In this document: positions 21,836 to 34,067 of the stretch, piece after piece
Position numbering within the stretch: the stretch's first letter is position 1
Layout: each line of letters starts with the position of its first letter
Notes under the pieces: model-generated
Databases searched by the model: none
The model's input: only the letters and a program-made list of their open reading frames with translations
Told to the model about the DNA's origin: nothing
Translations under genes and position numbers: made by a program
Assembly: GCF_030272615.1 (NCBI RefSeq)
Contig: NC_081407.1
Location: 144,032,897 to 144,096,896, forward strand
DNA: 64,000 nucleotides
Direction of reading: 5' to 3'
DNA from: Cryptomeria japonica
Taxonomy: Eukaryota > Streptophyta > Pinopsida > Cupressales > Cupressaceae

Positions 21836-24800
21836 TAAAGATCCTAATAGGTAATGTCAGGGGCATTAATTCCCCTAACAAAAGATGCCTCATAAAGTCA
21901 CAAATTGATTCTAATGTGGAAGACATTATTTTCATTCAAGAAACTAAATTATTAGAATTCTAAATCTCTTCTGTTTTCAGCTTTTGAAAACAATGACAAG
22001 CTATTTGGTGCCCATCCTTAGGTGATTTAGGTGGTTTATCAATGTTCGATCATAAAAAAATGAAGTTTTAGTACATTATGAAACATCAAAATTAGGTCTT
22101 GGCTCAAGGGAACATTTCAATTTCAAATGAATGCTTCTCAATATTTATGGTCCTACATCAATTGCATTTACAAGAAGCTCATATGGGATAAATTATTGTT
22201 TGTTCTAGACCAACTAAAAGATGATTTGGTCATCATTGGAGGAGACTTCAATGTTGGAGGATAAACTCAAAGTAATAATTTGTCCTCAAAAGTCCGTAAA
22301 AGACTTTAATGAATTTGTCTCTAACAATGGATTGATATACTATAAGCCAATACATGACAAAGTGACATGAATAGTAGAATGAAAGACTTCTTATACGTTG
22401 CAAAAAGACTGGATAGGTTCTTTGTGAATGTGAATTGGAACCAAGAGAAAGGTTGCTACCCTTATATAATCCTATCTCTTTTTAGTTCAAACCATTATCC
22501 ACTCCAGCTTGATGTTCTGAACAAGATTGCTACTAAAAGGATACAATATTCCTTTAAATTCAAACAAATGTGGTTTAAAGACCCCACATTTTTTCTCCTA
22601 ATCTAATAGCGATAGTTGTTAGCCTCTTTCTTCCTAGGATCCAAAATGTATTAACCCTTTAAGAAGCTCCAATAATTAAAAACAAAAATAAAAAAAAGAG
22701 AATGTGGAGAAATTCAAAAGCATGTTTGTGACAAAAGAAACTTTTATTAGCAATCTCTAGGTAGTTAATGAAGAAATCATTCAAAATGGTATTATTGCTC
22801 AATCCTATGATGCCCAAAAAAGTCTCCAATTGGAGCCGGTAGAATGTCTTATTAGAGAAGAAATCTAGAAATATTTGGCTCAAGGATGGAGACAAAACCA
22901 CATCTTTTTTACACACTTCAACAAAAATGGAAAGGCACTCTAATACTATTTTTCATATTAAGGACTCTCATAGAAATGTAGTGTCAGATGAATCTAAAAT
23001 TCAAGCTAAGGTGGTGTTTTCTTTCTTATCTTAGCTATTATCCAAACTGCCTCAACATGACATGGAAGTAGTGGCTCAAGCTAAATTAGAAATCCTAAGC
23101 AAACTCCCATGTCTAGTGTCTCAAGAAGATAATGCAGATTTATTTAAACCTTTCTCCTTGGAAGCGATAAAATAGGTGGTATTGTCTTCTCCTCCAAACA
23201 AGGCTCATGGTGCAAATGGCTTCTCAACTATCTTCTTTCAGAAGTGTTAAAATTTTATTGGCCATGACATTTGGAGGGCACTAGAGGAATATAGAAGAAA
23301 TAGATCCATTCTCAAACAATTCAACACCACATTCCTTGCTCTCATTGTAAAAAGCTCCAATCCCTCTTCTTTTTTATATTTTAAACCTATTTCTTTATGC
23401 AATAACATATACAAAATATCCACAAAGGCCATTTCCCAAAGGTTGAGAGATATAATTCCAGGAATAATCTCTAAAGAGCAAGGTGGATTTGTACTTGGTA
23501 AGGAAACAACATATGGGCCCTCATTTCTCATGAGGTTCTTCATTCTATTGAAGCAAACAAAATAAAAGCCATGATTATCAAGCTAGATATGATGAAAACA
23601 TATTAAAGGGTCAATTGGGAGATCTATTGAAAATTCTACATAAATTAGGCTTTTCACATAAATGGAGCAAATGGATAATGTCTTGCGCCTTAGGTGCTAA
23701 ATTATCGGTCCTAGTAAATGGATATCCATGTGAATTCTTCAGCTCTTCTTAGGGGGTTAGGCAAGGAAATCCTTTGTCCCCATTCTTATTTATCATTTAA
23801 GTAAAAGCTCTTAATTGCACAATCCAAGCCAAACTTGCCCAAACATATGGAAGGTAATTTCTATTCCTACCTCTACCATTGTTCTCACACACATTCTTTT
23901 TGAAAATGACACCTTACTTTGAGTTAAAACATCAATGGAGCAAGCAAAAAACATCAAATATGTCTTGGAAAAGTATTGTTTAGCAGCATGTAAAAAGATT
24001 GACCCTTCCAAATCTAAGGTTTTCTCAGTTAATTCTAACCCTCTTGTATCTAATAGATCAGCATATTTATTTTGTTTCAAACAAGACATGCTACCCCACA
24101 AATACATTGGGATCCCCTTTTTCATGGGGTCAAACAAGAGCTCATATTGGTCACAAATCTCAACATCAACCCAAAATAGAATATCTTCATGGAAGAGAAT
24201 GTGGCTCTCACTAGTAGACATATTTCTTATGATCAAATAAATGATATCTACAATCCTAAACTACATCACGTATGTATTTCCCATTCTAAAGGGAATTTTA
24301 TATGACATTGAAAAATTAGATCCTTCTTATGGAAAGGTCCAACATTGACAACAAAAATAAGATTGCCCTACTTTCTTGGGAAAACATTTGCACTTTGAAA
24401 TATCAAGGTGGAGTAGGTATCCACAACTTAGAGCCAAGGAATTTGACCCTTAGTGCAAAACTTGTGTGAAACATGTATTCTAAACCAAACTTAGAATGTG
24501 ATAAAATCTATCAAGCCAATTACCTAGATTCAAATCTCCTAGAGAGTATCTCCACAGTCTCCAATTTTCCTTTGGGGTTAAAAATGTGGAATTTTTTGAT
24601 TATATGTAGGGAGATCATTTCCCCTTTGCCTCACATGGGTTATCAACAATGGAGAAAATGCCCCATTTTGGGAAGATTCATAGAATGAATTCCCCCCTTT
24701 GATAAACAATCCCGATCCAACAAAGGTTAAATTTGTACTCAAACAATAATGGAATGAAAGGTCAAGGACTATTTTAAAATCATTTAGGATTTACAACTAT

Positions 24801-26980
24801 CAACAATGTTATGGAAGAACTTTCTCATTTTCATTTCTCCCATGAAAATTCTTCTCTCCTTGTAAGGTTATTGAAACACTGATTCCTTCTCATTTTTCCA
24901 GCTAAGGACCAAATAATTTGGGCTCCATCTCCAATAGGTAACTACAGGGTCAAAGAAGGATACAAATCTCTTAGATTCCAAGGTAGCTTAGAAAAGTATA
25001 GGGTTTATTCTTTTTGCTAGCGTGCTGCTAAAAATAGTGTCAATTATAATAAACAAGCACATAGATGAGACAACAAATGAAATTAAGAAGCAAATGGAAA
25101 ACTAAATAAAAGAAAACCAATGGCCTCCTTTAAGATGTCCCATCCTCCTCTATTTTTGAGGACCTTGAAGGTGGTAGATAGTTGGCTCTCAACAAGCAAT
25201 GACCTCCAAAGTGGCAACTCAAAAATTGAGTAGCTATATGATCATGATAATGCAAATGCATGAGGCTAGGATTATTTGATGCATGATTATAACTAGGATG
25301 ATTGATTAGGCTACATGATTGATATTGAAACTAGATTAACATGATTAAAATTATGCTAAACATGTTAAGGTTTGATCTAATTATCAATTATGCTATATGA
25401 TAGAAAGATACAATTGCCTATATTAATTGTGCAAAAAGATAAAATGCAAGGGATTTCAAGAGGATTGATTGATGAAAATGAGGTGTATTTATAGGGTTTC
25501 CAAGGCCAAAGCTGAGGTGGTAGGAATCGATGGTAAGGATTTGATCTAGAGATATCAACTGCTAAGATTGAGGAAGTTGGAGGGAGGGACACATGTCATC
25601 TTTGTGGTGACAAGTGTCAAGGAATCTCTAACAAATTGCCCACAAGAAGGCAATTATCAAAGGAGAGAAGACATGTGGCAAAAGTGCCATGTGTCTCAAG
25701 GAGGGAACATCCAACCCACAAGATGTTAGGATAAGGAAGTTAGGATGTGCAAGATAGGATAGGGTTTGTTAGACCCAGGATTAGACTGAATGGGTTAGGT
25801 TAGAAGGTGGTTAGGATAGTTAGAAGTTAGGAGCCATGTGCTCAATTTGAATTTAAAAATTCAAAAATTAGGAAAATGACAATTAAACTCAACAAACTTG
25901 GAATTTGTTAATTTTAAGTATGGGATTAGAAGAATTGAATTTGATAGGGGGAAATTAATTAATTAATTTAGAATAATTAATCAAAGGGGGATATAAAAAT
26001 GAACTATATAAATAAATCATTTAGATTTATTTACATGTAGATGAATTTAAGGGGAATTAATTAAATCATTACAAATTTAATTAATTGGGAAGGGGTATTA
26101 ATTAAATAATTGCGTATTTAATCAATTATCTCCAGACCCTTTTTAGGTGTATACAACTGACATGGTACTATTCTTCCCAAGACAATTTCTTTTTCATGGT
26201 TGGCTCTCAAAGACAAGATTCTCACCAGTTCAAGATTATCCCATCTAGGCTTGGCATATCCTTTCTCTTTTTCTCTATGTGGAAAGATTGTGGAATCTAC
26301 AAACCACTTGCTTCTTCAATTTTCATTTGCCCAATCATGTCGGTAGTGACTCTTGTACAAGCTAAGTTGGTTGGCCCTTCTTCTGGACACACTCCATAAA
26401 GTCTTTGAAAGTTGGCCCCTCCACAAGGAGGCCTTTTTTGCAATCATTAAGATAGTTTTCCCTTTCATACTAATATGAAATATCTTGTGGGAACAAAATA
26501 GGAGATTTTTTAGGAAGAAATTTTTTCTAGCTAACCAAGTGATTAAAAGGATTAAAAAAAATTCCTAAGACTATAAAAGACAACACAACCAAACACGAGA
26601 AAATAAACCCTTGCTATTAATCTTGGGACTTTGGTATTATTTTTAATACAATACATGTCTTCCAAGATAGATAGGAAGTTCATCCATTGAATCCTACACA
26701 CCAATGACTTCATTTAACTAAATTTTGATGAAGCTACTAAAATAAATCCATGACCCTTTGGTATTGTTTGCATCCTCAGAGACAAATCATGTTAGGTGAT
26801 CAAAGCTTTGTCATCCAAGCTCCCAGATGGAACCAACAATTTATGGTAGAAGCAAAAGCCTTGTTAGTAGGTTTTAAGTTGGTAGTTAGATTCAATATTA
26901 CCAATTTGGTAATAGAGGGGTCTCTCTATATACTGTTGCTGCATGCAAATCAAAGGTTATTCCCAATTGGAAAATAAAAT
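21836..26980 (+). pseudogene. LINE ORF2 pseudogene: endonuclease, reverse transcriptase, RNase H
   Basis: Domains are readable in order. The endonuclease starts at about 21838 (ILIGNVRGINSPNKRCLI, FIQETKLLE) and ends near 22500 (RLDRFF and SNHYPLQL). Reverse transcriptase spans about 23150-24240, with the NKAHGANGFSTIFFQK block at about 23198, GGFVLGK, and GVRQGNPLSPFLFII at 23753-23797. The catalytic FADD box is FENDTLL at about 23899-23919, so one catalytic Asp is Asn. Post-RT sequence (LKYQGGVGIHNLEPRNL) follows. The region with APSPIGNYRVKEGYKSL at about 24925 is interrupted by an LTR (about 25015-26155) and resumes with PKTISFSWLALKDKIL. An RNase H remnant with EAKALLVGFKLVVRF lies at about 26850-26900. 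Many stops and shifts show a dead copy. Confidence 0.82.
25015..26155 (-). repeat. Minus-strand LTR inserted in the LINE
   Basis: Read on the minus strand it starts TGTATACACCTAAA at 26155, like the TGTAGACACC LTR family elsewhere in the window. It has A/T hairpins in its first 250 bp and a TATA-type CTATAAATA near 25490. LINE coding sequence stops on one side and resumes on the other. The far end (about 25015-25030) is not exact and I could not find a clean target duplication. Confidence 0.6.
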
Positions 26981-28812
26981 ATGTATTTCAAGAAATTTGG
27001 GAGACTTTACTCGTTGTTCCAATTTTTGAAATTCACCATTGCTATCAGGAAACTAACTATTTAGCATATTCTCTTGTTGGGCTAGCATGTAATCGACAAT
27101 TTGGTGATCATCCAAATGAAGGTCTCATCAACATTGCTCATGGTGCATTGATCTAGCTGTCATAGGAATTGCAATCTCCCTTAACGCCATGCCTCAAGTT
27201 TTAATCCACTAACTTTTTTTTTTTTGCAGGCACTTTATTCTCTTTATTTTATGATCTCTTCATGTATTTCCAAGGCAAAGCTATATTCTCATTGTTGTCT
27301 GCACACATATGTGATGGGATGCTCTTTTCAATTTACACATTTGAATCTAAAAAATAAAAAGATCATTTATGTTCTCTCCCCCTTGCCATCTAAAGTGATT
27401 GTACTTTGTAAGAACATCCCTAGGCTAGGGCTATGTTGTTATGCTATGAGGCAAGATTTGGTTTTATGTAAGAACCAGTTTCTATGTTATTTATGCCATA
27501 AGATAGGTTGATTCAATATAAGAACCAATTTTCTACGTGGGTGCTATAGCCATAAAGGACCCAAGACCACCTGAAATCTTCTTAGAGTGAGATTTACCAT
27601 TCCAAGTGCTCAAGATTAAGATAAGTATTTAAATCCTTGATGCTACAATATATTGAGAAGGTTTTATATATCTTCTGATCATAATATGGTTGAATTATGT
27701 GGCTTTGTTATTCAATTTATTTTGTTAATAATTGAGTTTATAATTCTTGTCAAATTATTGCATGTTATAGCTACTCTGGCTATTTACATTTAATTTAATC
27801 TTATCACATATTATAATTGATCTTAACATTAGCATTTAATCTATTAATTTTGTTGTAATTACTTAATTAAGTTTTAGAGAAAAAATGACATTACAGTGGG
27901 AGGCATTTTCTCAATCAAATTGGTGTAGACCTTATCAAGCCACAAGTGCATTTTTCAAGCCTTATCTCAAGCTCTTCAAAATGATTACATTCACTATCTC
28001 TTAAGAATGCCATTTTAGTGCATTAGGATGAAGTAGAAGATTTTTTGTTGGTTCAAATATTTATGATGTATTAAGCTCTAAAATTTATATTAAAACATTT
28101 TCCACCAAAACCTTTCAAATTGACTTGAACAAATATGTTCTCCTTAGTTTGAAGTGAGTTTATTAGTGAGGTTTAGAAGCCCTCCTTTGATTCTAGTGAT
28201 GATGAAGTTTCTCTATCAGGGTCCACTATCAGAGGAAGTAATGATGTGGATGGTGATGAGGAGTCAATTTAATTAACACTTAATCCTCAATAATTTTGGA
28301 AAATTTTGGTCAATGGTTGGCAAAATACAAGGGTTTCAAACTACACTAAGGAAGGTGCTTCAATTTCTTCATATACTTTAGAGATGTTGCTTCTTTTGTA
28401 GATATCGAGAGTTGTTGTTTCCTCTTCAGGGGTTCATTTGGGAATTCAAGGTTTTTACCTTCAAGTCATGTGGCTACATACTTGGTTTTTATGGTGTTCT
28501 TCATCAAAATTTGTATCCACAAGCTTTTTCGGCTTTGCTGTAATTCTCTTCAAGATGTTGTATGAGACATTTTGTGCCTTTCCATGTCTTTTCTTTTGGA
28601 CCTTGGATTTCATGTTGTTGGTTAGGGAAATTTTGGTTGAGGTTTGTTGTATCTTATTATACATCTCTACTTTTATATTTGGGCATCCTATTGGTTCAAA
28701 ATTTTGAAAGTGATAGTTTCTGTTAGGGTATCTTTATGACTCAAGTTATTATATTGTATTCTTATATGTTCTAATATTAATATATTGTATCTGTTCCTTT
28801 AATTAAAAAAAA
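26981..28812 (+). other. LINE 3' region, non-coding
   Basis: No domain was found. The stretch ends with TTAATTAAAAAAAA at about 28799-28812, which resembles a LINE poly(A) tail, so it may be the 3' untranslated part of this LINE or a second truncated LINE. Isolated frames have no recognisable content. Confidence 0.4.
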
Positions 28813-29411
28813 TCCAAAAACTAAGAAATTCATCAAAACTTCATTAAAATAGCTTAAAATTCATGGAATTTTAAAATTATTGAAATCAAAATTAAAAAGA
28901 TACCCTTTTAAAGTGAAAGTACCCAACACCATTTTCCAAACATAAAATCCAACTTTTAATCATTTTCTTAAAAAATTAGCATTATAATGGTGGTTTTTAG
29001 AAAAATCACAATATAATTAATTTAACATCGAATTCAAGAAAATTAAAGCATGGGAGGCTTATAGCACTCCACTAATCCTAATCCAACCTTTCAAAATGAT
29101 AAGGAAAGATGATAGACATAAATTTAAACAATATACTTTAATTTTAGCAAAATCTTGAAATGAATAGTTCTCCAAGCACAATTAATGAATTTTTGAATGC
29201 ATGTACAAGAAAACTCCCCTCTCAATCCCTAATCAAATGCACTTGATCTTATCAAATTTAGCTTCCAATTTCTCTCATAGTCAACAAATCAAATTTTCTT
29301 CTGAAATATAAATTATTCAAATGAATGAGTCTTTTTCCTATTTACCCAATTCTTATTCTCATTTTTAAAAAATAATAAAATAATGTATTTTTTCATTTTT
29401 CAAATGATTGA
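28813..29411. other. AT-rich non-coding DNA
   Basis: No frame, motif or repeat boundary recognised. Confidence 0.4.
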
Positions 29412-30172
29412 TGTAGACATCTAAATTTGTCTTTAGTCTAATTAAATAAATATTTAATTTATTTAATCATCCCCCTTTCTTCTATAAATTAGATGAACTT
29501 GTATTTGTTTAATTAATTCACTTATCCTTTTCTATCCCTTGTCTATCCTAAATTAAATAAATATTTTATTACTTTAAATTCTCTTTTTCTCAAATTAAAT
29601 AAATATTTTATTTATTTAATTTATGTGGCCCCTCCCTCTATTAATTAAATAAGTTCTTTAATTTATTTAATTAATTCATTTAGCTTTTTCTCTCATTTAT
29701 CTTAACCATTCCCTTTATTATATTATTTCTTCTACCTACCCTTCAATCTTAACCAACCATCTTTTATCCCACCTCTTAGTCTCAACCCTTCATTTTTAGG
29801 ACGTTCTCTATAAAAGAGGCTTCCTCTCCTCATTTCAAGATCCAGTGTTCAAGCATACTTACATTCTGTCAAAATCATAGCCTACATCTTTGCAATCAAA
29901 CATACATTATCACAACCACTATTCACTCTTCAAATGAGCTCTTGTACAAGCATAAAAATATGAGAGCAACATATCAAAAAAACAAGATCAATGGGGATAG
30001 TAGAGCAATGATGATCAAAACCATTGAATGCGTGAATGGTATCATTTGATTTATTTCATTATTTTTCATATTTTATGGTTCTTCATTGATGTTATGTTGG
30101 ATTTCATTGTAGATCTAGGGTTTTTGTGGTTTAATCTTGTTAGGATTTAGAATATTGAGAGTTAAAATTGAC
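29412..30172 (+). repeat. LTR (fragment) of the TGTAGACA family
   Basis: Starts TGTAGACATC. It resembles the complete solo LTR at 51248-51997 from its A/T hairpin array (29441-29675) through a TATA box (TATAAAAG at 29809-29816) to the CTAGGGTTTTTGTGG segment. The right end is not clear because the sequence runs into the inverted repeat beginning at 30104. No matching target duplication was found. Confidence 0.7.
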
Positions 30173-30640
30173 ATAAAGAATTACAAATAACCTTAATTTC
30201 ATCAACACCAAAAACATTCACTTACATTCCTATTTAATATTTAGCATTAATTTTGATGATTAAAACTAAATCAATATATTTCCAAAATAAACTTGTGAAA
30301 AATTCAAATTTAAACACTCATCCATTGAGCATCTACGTAGGTTTTGGTTATTTATGTAAATTACCCTAAATGTTGGTAATTGGTATAATTCCAAAACCAA
30401 AACCTACGTAGATGCTCAATGGATGAGTGTTTAAATTTGAATTTTTCACAAGTTTATTTTGGAAATATATTGATTTAGTTTTAATCATCAAAATTAATGC
30501 TAAATATTAAATAGGAATGTAAGTGAATGTTTTTGGTGTTGATGAAATTAAGGTTATTTGTAATTCTTTATGTCAATTTTAACTCTCAATATTCTAAATC
30601 CTAACAAGATTAAACCACAAAAACCCTAGATCTACAATGA
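30104..30640. repeat. Perfect 246-bp inverted repeat with 45-bp spacer
   Basis: The arms are 30104-30349 and 30395-30640. Comparing them base by base I found no mismatch. The outer 70 bases of the left arm are the end of the LTR starting at 29412; the rest is of unknown origin. Transcribed, it would form a very long hairpin RNA. Confidence 0.9.
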
Positions 30641-32204
30641 GAATCAAGTATGATGGGTAAGGTAAAAAGGGTTATGGTCTATGTGACATCTATAAATAAC
30701 CACTTTCGACAAATATCTTAGACCTATAATCAAGTGAAAAAATTCCCTATACTTGTACTAACTCAATGCATGTCAAGTGTGTGTGTGCATATATATAATA
30801 GTCAAGGTACACACAATTTTCCCAAACGAGATTCAACATAAAACATGAAATAGTCATCTAAGAATACACATGCGTAATAAATCAAAAGACAACAACGTAG
30901 TCTCTCACAACATAATAATAACATAAGTATCTTATAATGTGCACCCAATACTAGTTCCAATATTAATAACATAAGTATCTTATAATGTGCACCCAATACT
31001 AGTTCCAATACAAAAATAATATACTAGGAAGCACCAAAATTGGTAATCAATTGTACTATCATGTATATCTCATACGAACATGTACTCCCTCAAGTTTTTT
31101 CCTCTTTACTTATTCAAATGCTCATAGAATCACACCCTAAATCTCAAGCATCTACAAGTGATCAAACAAGTAGAAACATATCTTTGTACAACAAATTTAA
31201 ATCTACATTATCCACTATGTATTACACTTCAAATGCTCTTCAATTCCTATTCAAAATTGAAAATTTAATTTTGTATGCAAAAGCTATAACCAAAGCTATG
31301 TACCAAAGAGACATCTAAATTTATGGCTCTCATAATTGGTATAAAAATAGAAAATCAAGGAACCAAACTAATACCACTACACAGTTCTTGAAGATATATT
31401 TGTGTTAACTATTGAAAGTTGAAAATCCAAAAAACTAGTTGAAAGTTATGCCCTATTGAAAAAAGTTGCCTACCATGCTTATAGGGGGTGGCAAGTCAAC
31501 AACCTCACTGGTGGACCATGGGTGGTGGTGGCACCTAGTTGGTGCATGAGTGGTGGGGTAAAAAATAAATTAAAAAGTGATTAAATTTTCAAATTTTCAA
31601 ATTTTCAAATTGGTTTTGAACACAGGGCTTCAAGCTAGTTCCATGAGCAATAAGGGCCCTAGTTGGGGGGCTGAGATCCACTAATATTGTTACTTGTTGG
31701 TAATGGCCAATATAGCCTATATGACACTTTTGTTGTTGGCCATGATTCTTATAAAGTGGTAGGGAGGTCTACAGAACACCCCCAACACCCTGCTCGCCCC
31801 ACAATAATTTTTTTTATCTTATTTTATTTTATTCTAATAAATTTATAATTTTTTTTTCAAACTATAGCCCCAAAGTTTTATTTTAATCTACAAATTTTAT
31901 ATCTTTACGACTATATGGTTGAAGGGGTCATTAGGAAAAAAAACTTAAGTGGCCAAAATTTGGCAAATTTTATGTCAATCTTCATTTCTCAATCCTTGTG
32001 GATCCAATGGTGAGATCTTTTTTGTCTAAAAAAGTAATCTATGGAAATTTCCCTACAAAAATCTCTTATGAAGTCCATCTAGGAAACCCTTTTGACCAAA
32101 TATTTTACAAAACCATATACATACAATAAATCCTACAACTTTGCAATCCCTAAAACCCCAAATTTGTAAAACAATGCCTACAAATGTGTCTCGTACCTTG
32201 AAAA
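30641..32204. other. Non-coding DNA with a short duplication
   Basis: No protein motif. It contains a perfect 48-bp tandem duplication (30916-31011) and a short run of TCAAATTT repeats near 31586-31612. The part nearest 32204 is probably interior sequence of the minus-strand LTR element whose LTRs lie at 32.3-33.8 kb. Confidence 0.4.
30916..31011. repeat. Tandem duplication, 2 x 48 bp
   Basis: The unit starting TAATAACATAAGTATC occurs at 30916-30963 and again at 30964-31011, with only the last base differing by eye. A small recent duplication. Confidence 0.88.
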
Positions 32205-32443
32205 TTCTTAGATTTTTTCTACTTTTCCATGGATTCAAATTTGTTCCAAATATACTTATACTAAATTTAAGAGCTCACAACTCCCACAACCATGAATAAA
32301 GCTCTAATACAACTTGTTAGAAAATAATGCATAATACCTAGTATGTTAATCTATTTCCTACATAGTCGCATGAGAGAAAATTACGTGTATAAGCTTAGAA
32401 AATAACCATAATGCAAAGATGAAATAGACAAGCCACAAGATAA

Positions 32444-33024
32444 TGTTGGAATAAATAATTTATATATTAATTATTCACTTAATTGCATTAATTCACTAAA
32501 TAATTTATTATTTAGTTAATTAATAAATTATGAATAATTAATTAATATTTATCTCTTTGCATAATGCAAACTAGGAAAAGCAAACTATGTTTATATTTTC
32601 GAGAGTTTCATGCATTAATTAGTCTATTATGCTATTTGTGCATACATGACTGATTCATGCATTGTGTTTCAAACTCTCAGTCTATCTTGTAGACTCCACC
32701 ATTTAGGGTTTCTATCGTTAGAGTTATATTTCTTTATAAGGATGTCATATCCTTCATTGTAACTCAAGCAATAAGCAATAAGCAATAAGAAATAAGCAAT
32801 AATCAATAAGCAATAAGCAATAAGCAATAAGCAATAAGCAATAAGCAATAAGCAATAAGCAATAAGCAATAAGCAATAAGCAATAAGAAATTTCAAAGCA
32901 ATACAATTAATTTCATTGTTATTGTCTTCAATTATTTTGTTGTTCAATTTTCTCTATATGTGTGACAAGTATTCTTTCAGAAGATAATTGGGCTTGTGGG
33001 GTTCGTATTTCAGGAATTCTAATA
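32444..33024 (+). mobile_element. 581-bp solo LTR with GATAA target duplication
   Basis: Starts TGTTGGAATA and ends TTCTAATA (the final CA is now TA). GATAA at 32439-32443 is repeated at 33025-33029. The neighbouring LTR copy shows the uninterrupted site (AAGCCACAAGATAACACAAG), which confirms the insertion. It holds a TATA-like TTTATAAGG near 32733 and an AAGCAAT array. Orientation is inferred from the TATA-like sequence. Confidence 0.85.
32766..32891. repeat. AAGCAAT heptamer array, 18 units
   Basis: 126 bases of the 7-mer AAGCAAT, three units with one substitution each. It lies inside the solo LTR, downstream of its TATA-like sequence. Confidence 0.95.
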
Positions 33025-33794
33025 GATAAGACAAAATATACCCTAGGAAAACCCCCAAAATGGAAGAACTCAGCCTCCAAAATCATCCATACTCTATGTA
33101 TTATCCAACAATAAAAAAATAATGCACTTACAAAGTCACCATGGACACTTTTGAAATACCAAGCCTCTCCAATGCATCCTCCATGTGACCATGCATGATT
33201 CTACACATCTCATGTCATGTTGTACATACACTCTCCCTAGAAGAAGACTCAATAGAATGACAACCCATCTCAATAGATTTTTCCTACATTTCCATGTATT
33301 CAAATTTGTTCTAGGATCTACTCAAATAAGGGTTATACTAAATTTAGGAGTTCACAACTCCCACAAACATGAATAAATCTCTAATACCACTTGTTATAAA
33401 ATAATACATTATACCTAGTATGTTAATCTATTTCCTACATAACCGCATGAGAGAAAAATATGTGTAAAAACTTACAAAATAACCATAATGCAAAGATAAA
33501 ATAGACAAGCCACAAGATAACACAAGATATACCTTAGGAAAACCCTCAAAATGGAAGAACTCAACTTCCAAAATCATCCATTATGTATTATCCAATAATA
33601 AAAAAAATAATGCTCTTACAAAGTTACTATGAACATTTCTGAAATATCAAGCCTCTCCAATGCATCCTCCATGCGACCATGCATGATTCTACACATCTCG
33701 TTCCATGTTGTACATACACACTCCTTAGGAGAAGACTCAGTAGAATGAAAACCCACTCGCCCATCCAACCTTAACAACTAAACATGTTCTTTCT

Positions 33795-33980
33795 TGATAA
33801 GTAGGAGATATTTTCCATAACACATCAAATTATGGTATTGCTACCAGGATTCAACAATGTAATTTTTTGAGTCAAACTCATTGACTTGTGTTCCATGAGT
33901 AGTGGTTCAAAAGAACCTATCTAACATGAGAATGAAAGGTCCACTTAACACTCGTTGCATCTAGGTGATGCTCATAGAGG
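33795..33980. repeat. Direct repeat, copy 1 (copy 2 at 40778-40960)
   Basis: Both copies begin GATAAGTAGGA and contain TTTTTTGAGTCAAACTCATTG and the CATGAGAATGAA segment, with scattered differences. They lie on either side of the element at 34068-40682, but the target duplication shows that the insertion did not create them. They reflect an older duplication. Confidence 0.7.
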
Positions 33981-34062
33981 TGAAGCATTGGGCCTTCTTG
34001 GGAGGTCCCCCATCCTAGCACTACTCCAACTCAAGCACAATTAACCATAGAGTTTCCTCCAA

Positions 34063-34067
34063 AGTTA
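34063..34067. repeat. Target-site duplication AGTTA, left
   Basis: Matches AGTTA at 40683-40687 and fixes the ends of the minus-strand element. Confidence 0.88.

Larger units (their letters stand above)
32205..33790 (-). mobile_element. Two tandem minus-strand LTR copies, each followed by a primer site
   Basis: The stretch 33265-33760 repeats 32205-33264 once the 581-bp insert at 32444-33024 is removed. On the minus strand each copy reads LTR end (ATAACA or CTAACA), then AGTGGTATTAGAG or AGTTGTATTAGAGC, which are initiator-Met-type primer sites (33378-33389 and 32301-32313), then about 100 bp of interior. So this is LTR-interior-LTR-interior in tandem, as left by unequal recombination. The minus-strand LTR at 56435-57093 is a third copy. 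The right limit of the second LTR is uncertain. Confidence 0.65.

Noticed and set aside
25015-26155. Clean solo LTR with target duplication
   Set aside because: The LTR start is clear, but I could not find matching 5-bp flanks, so the far boundary is left approximate.
32766-32891. Possible CRISPR-like array
   Set aside because: Direct 7-bp tandem repeats without spacers, inside a plant LTR.
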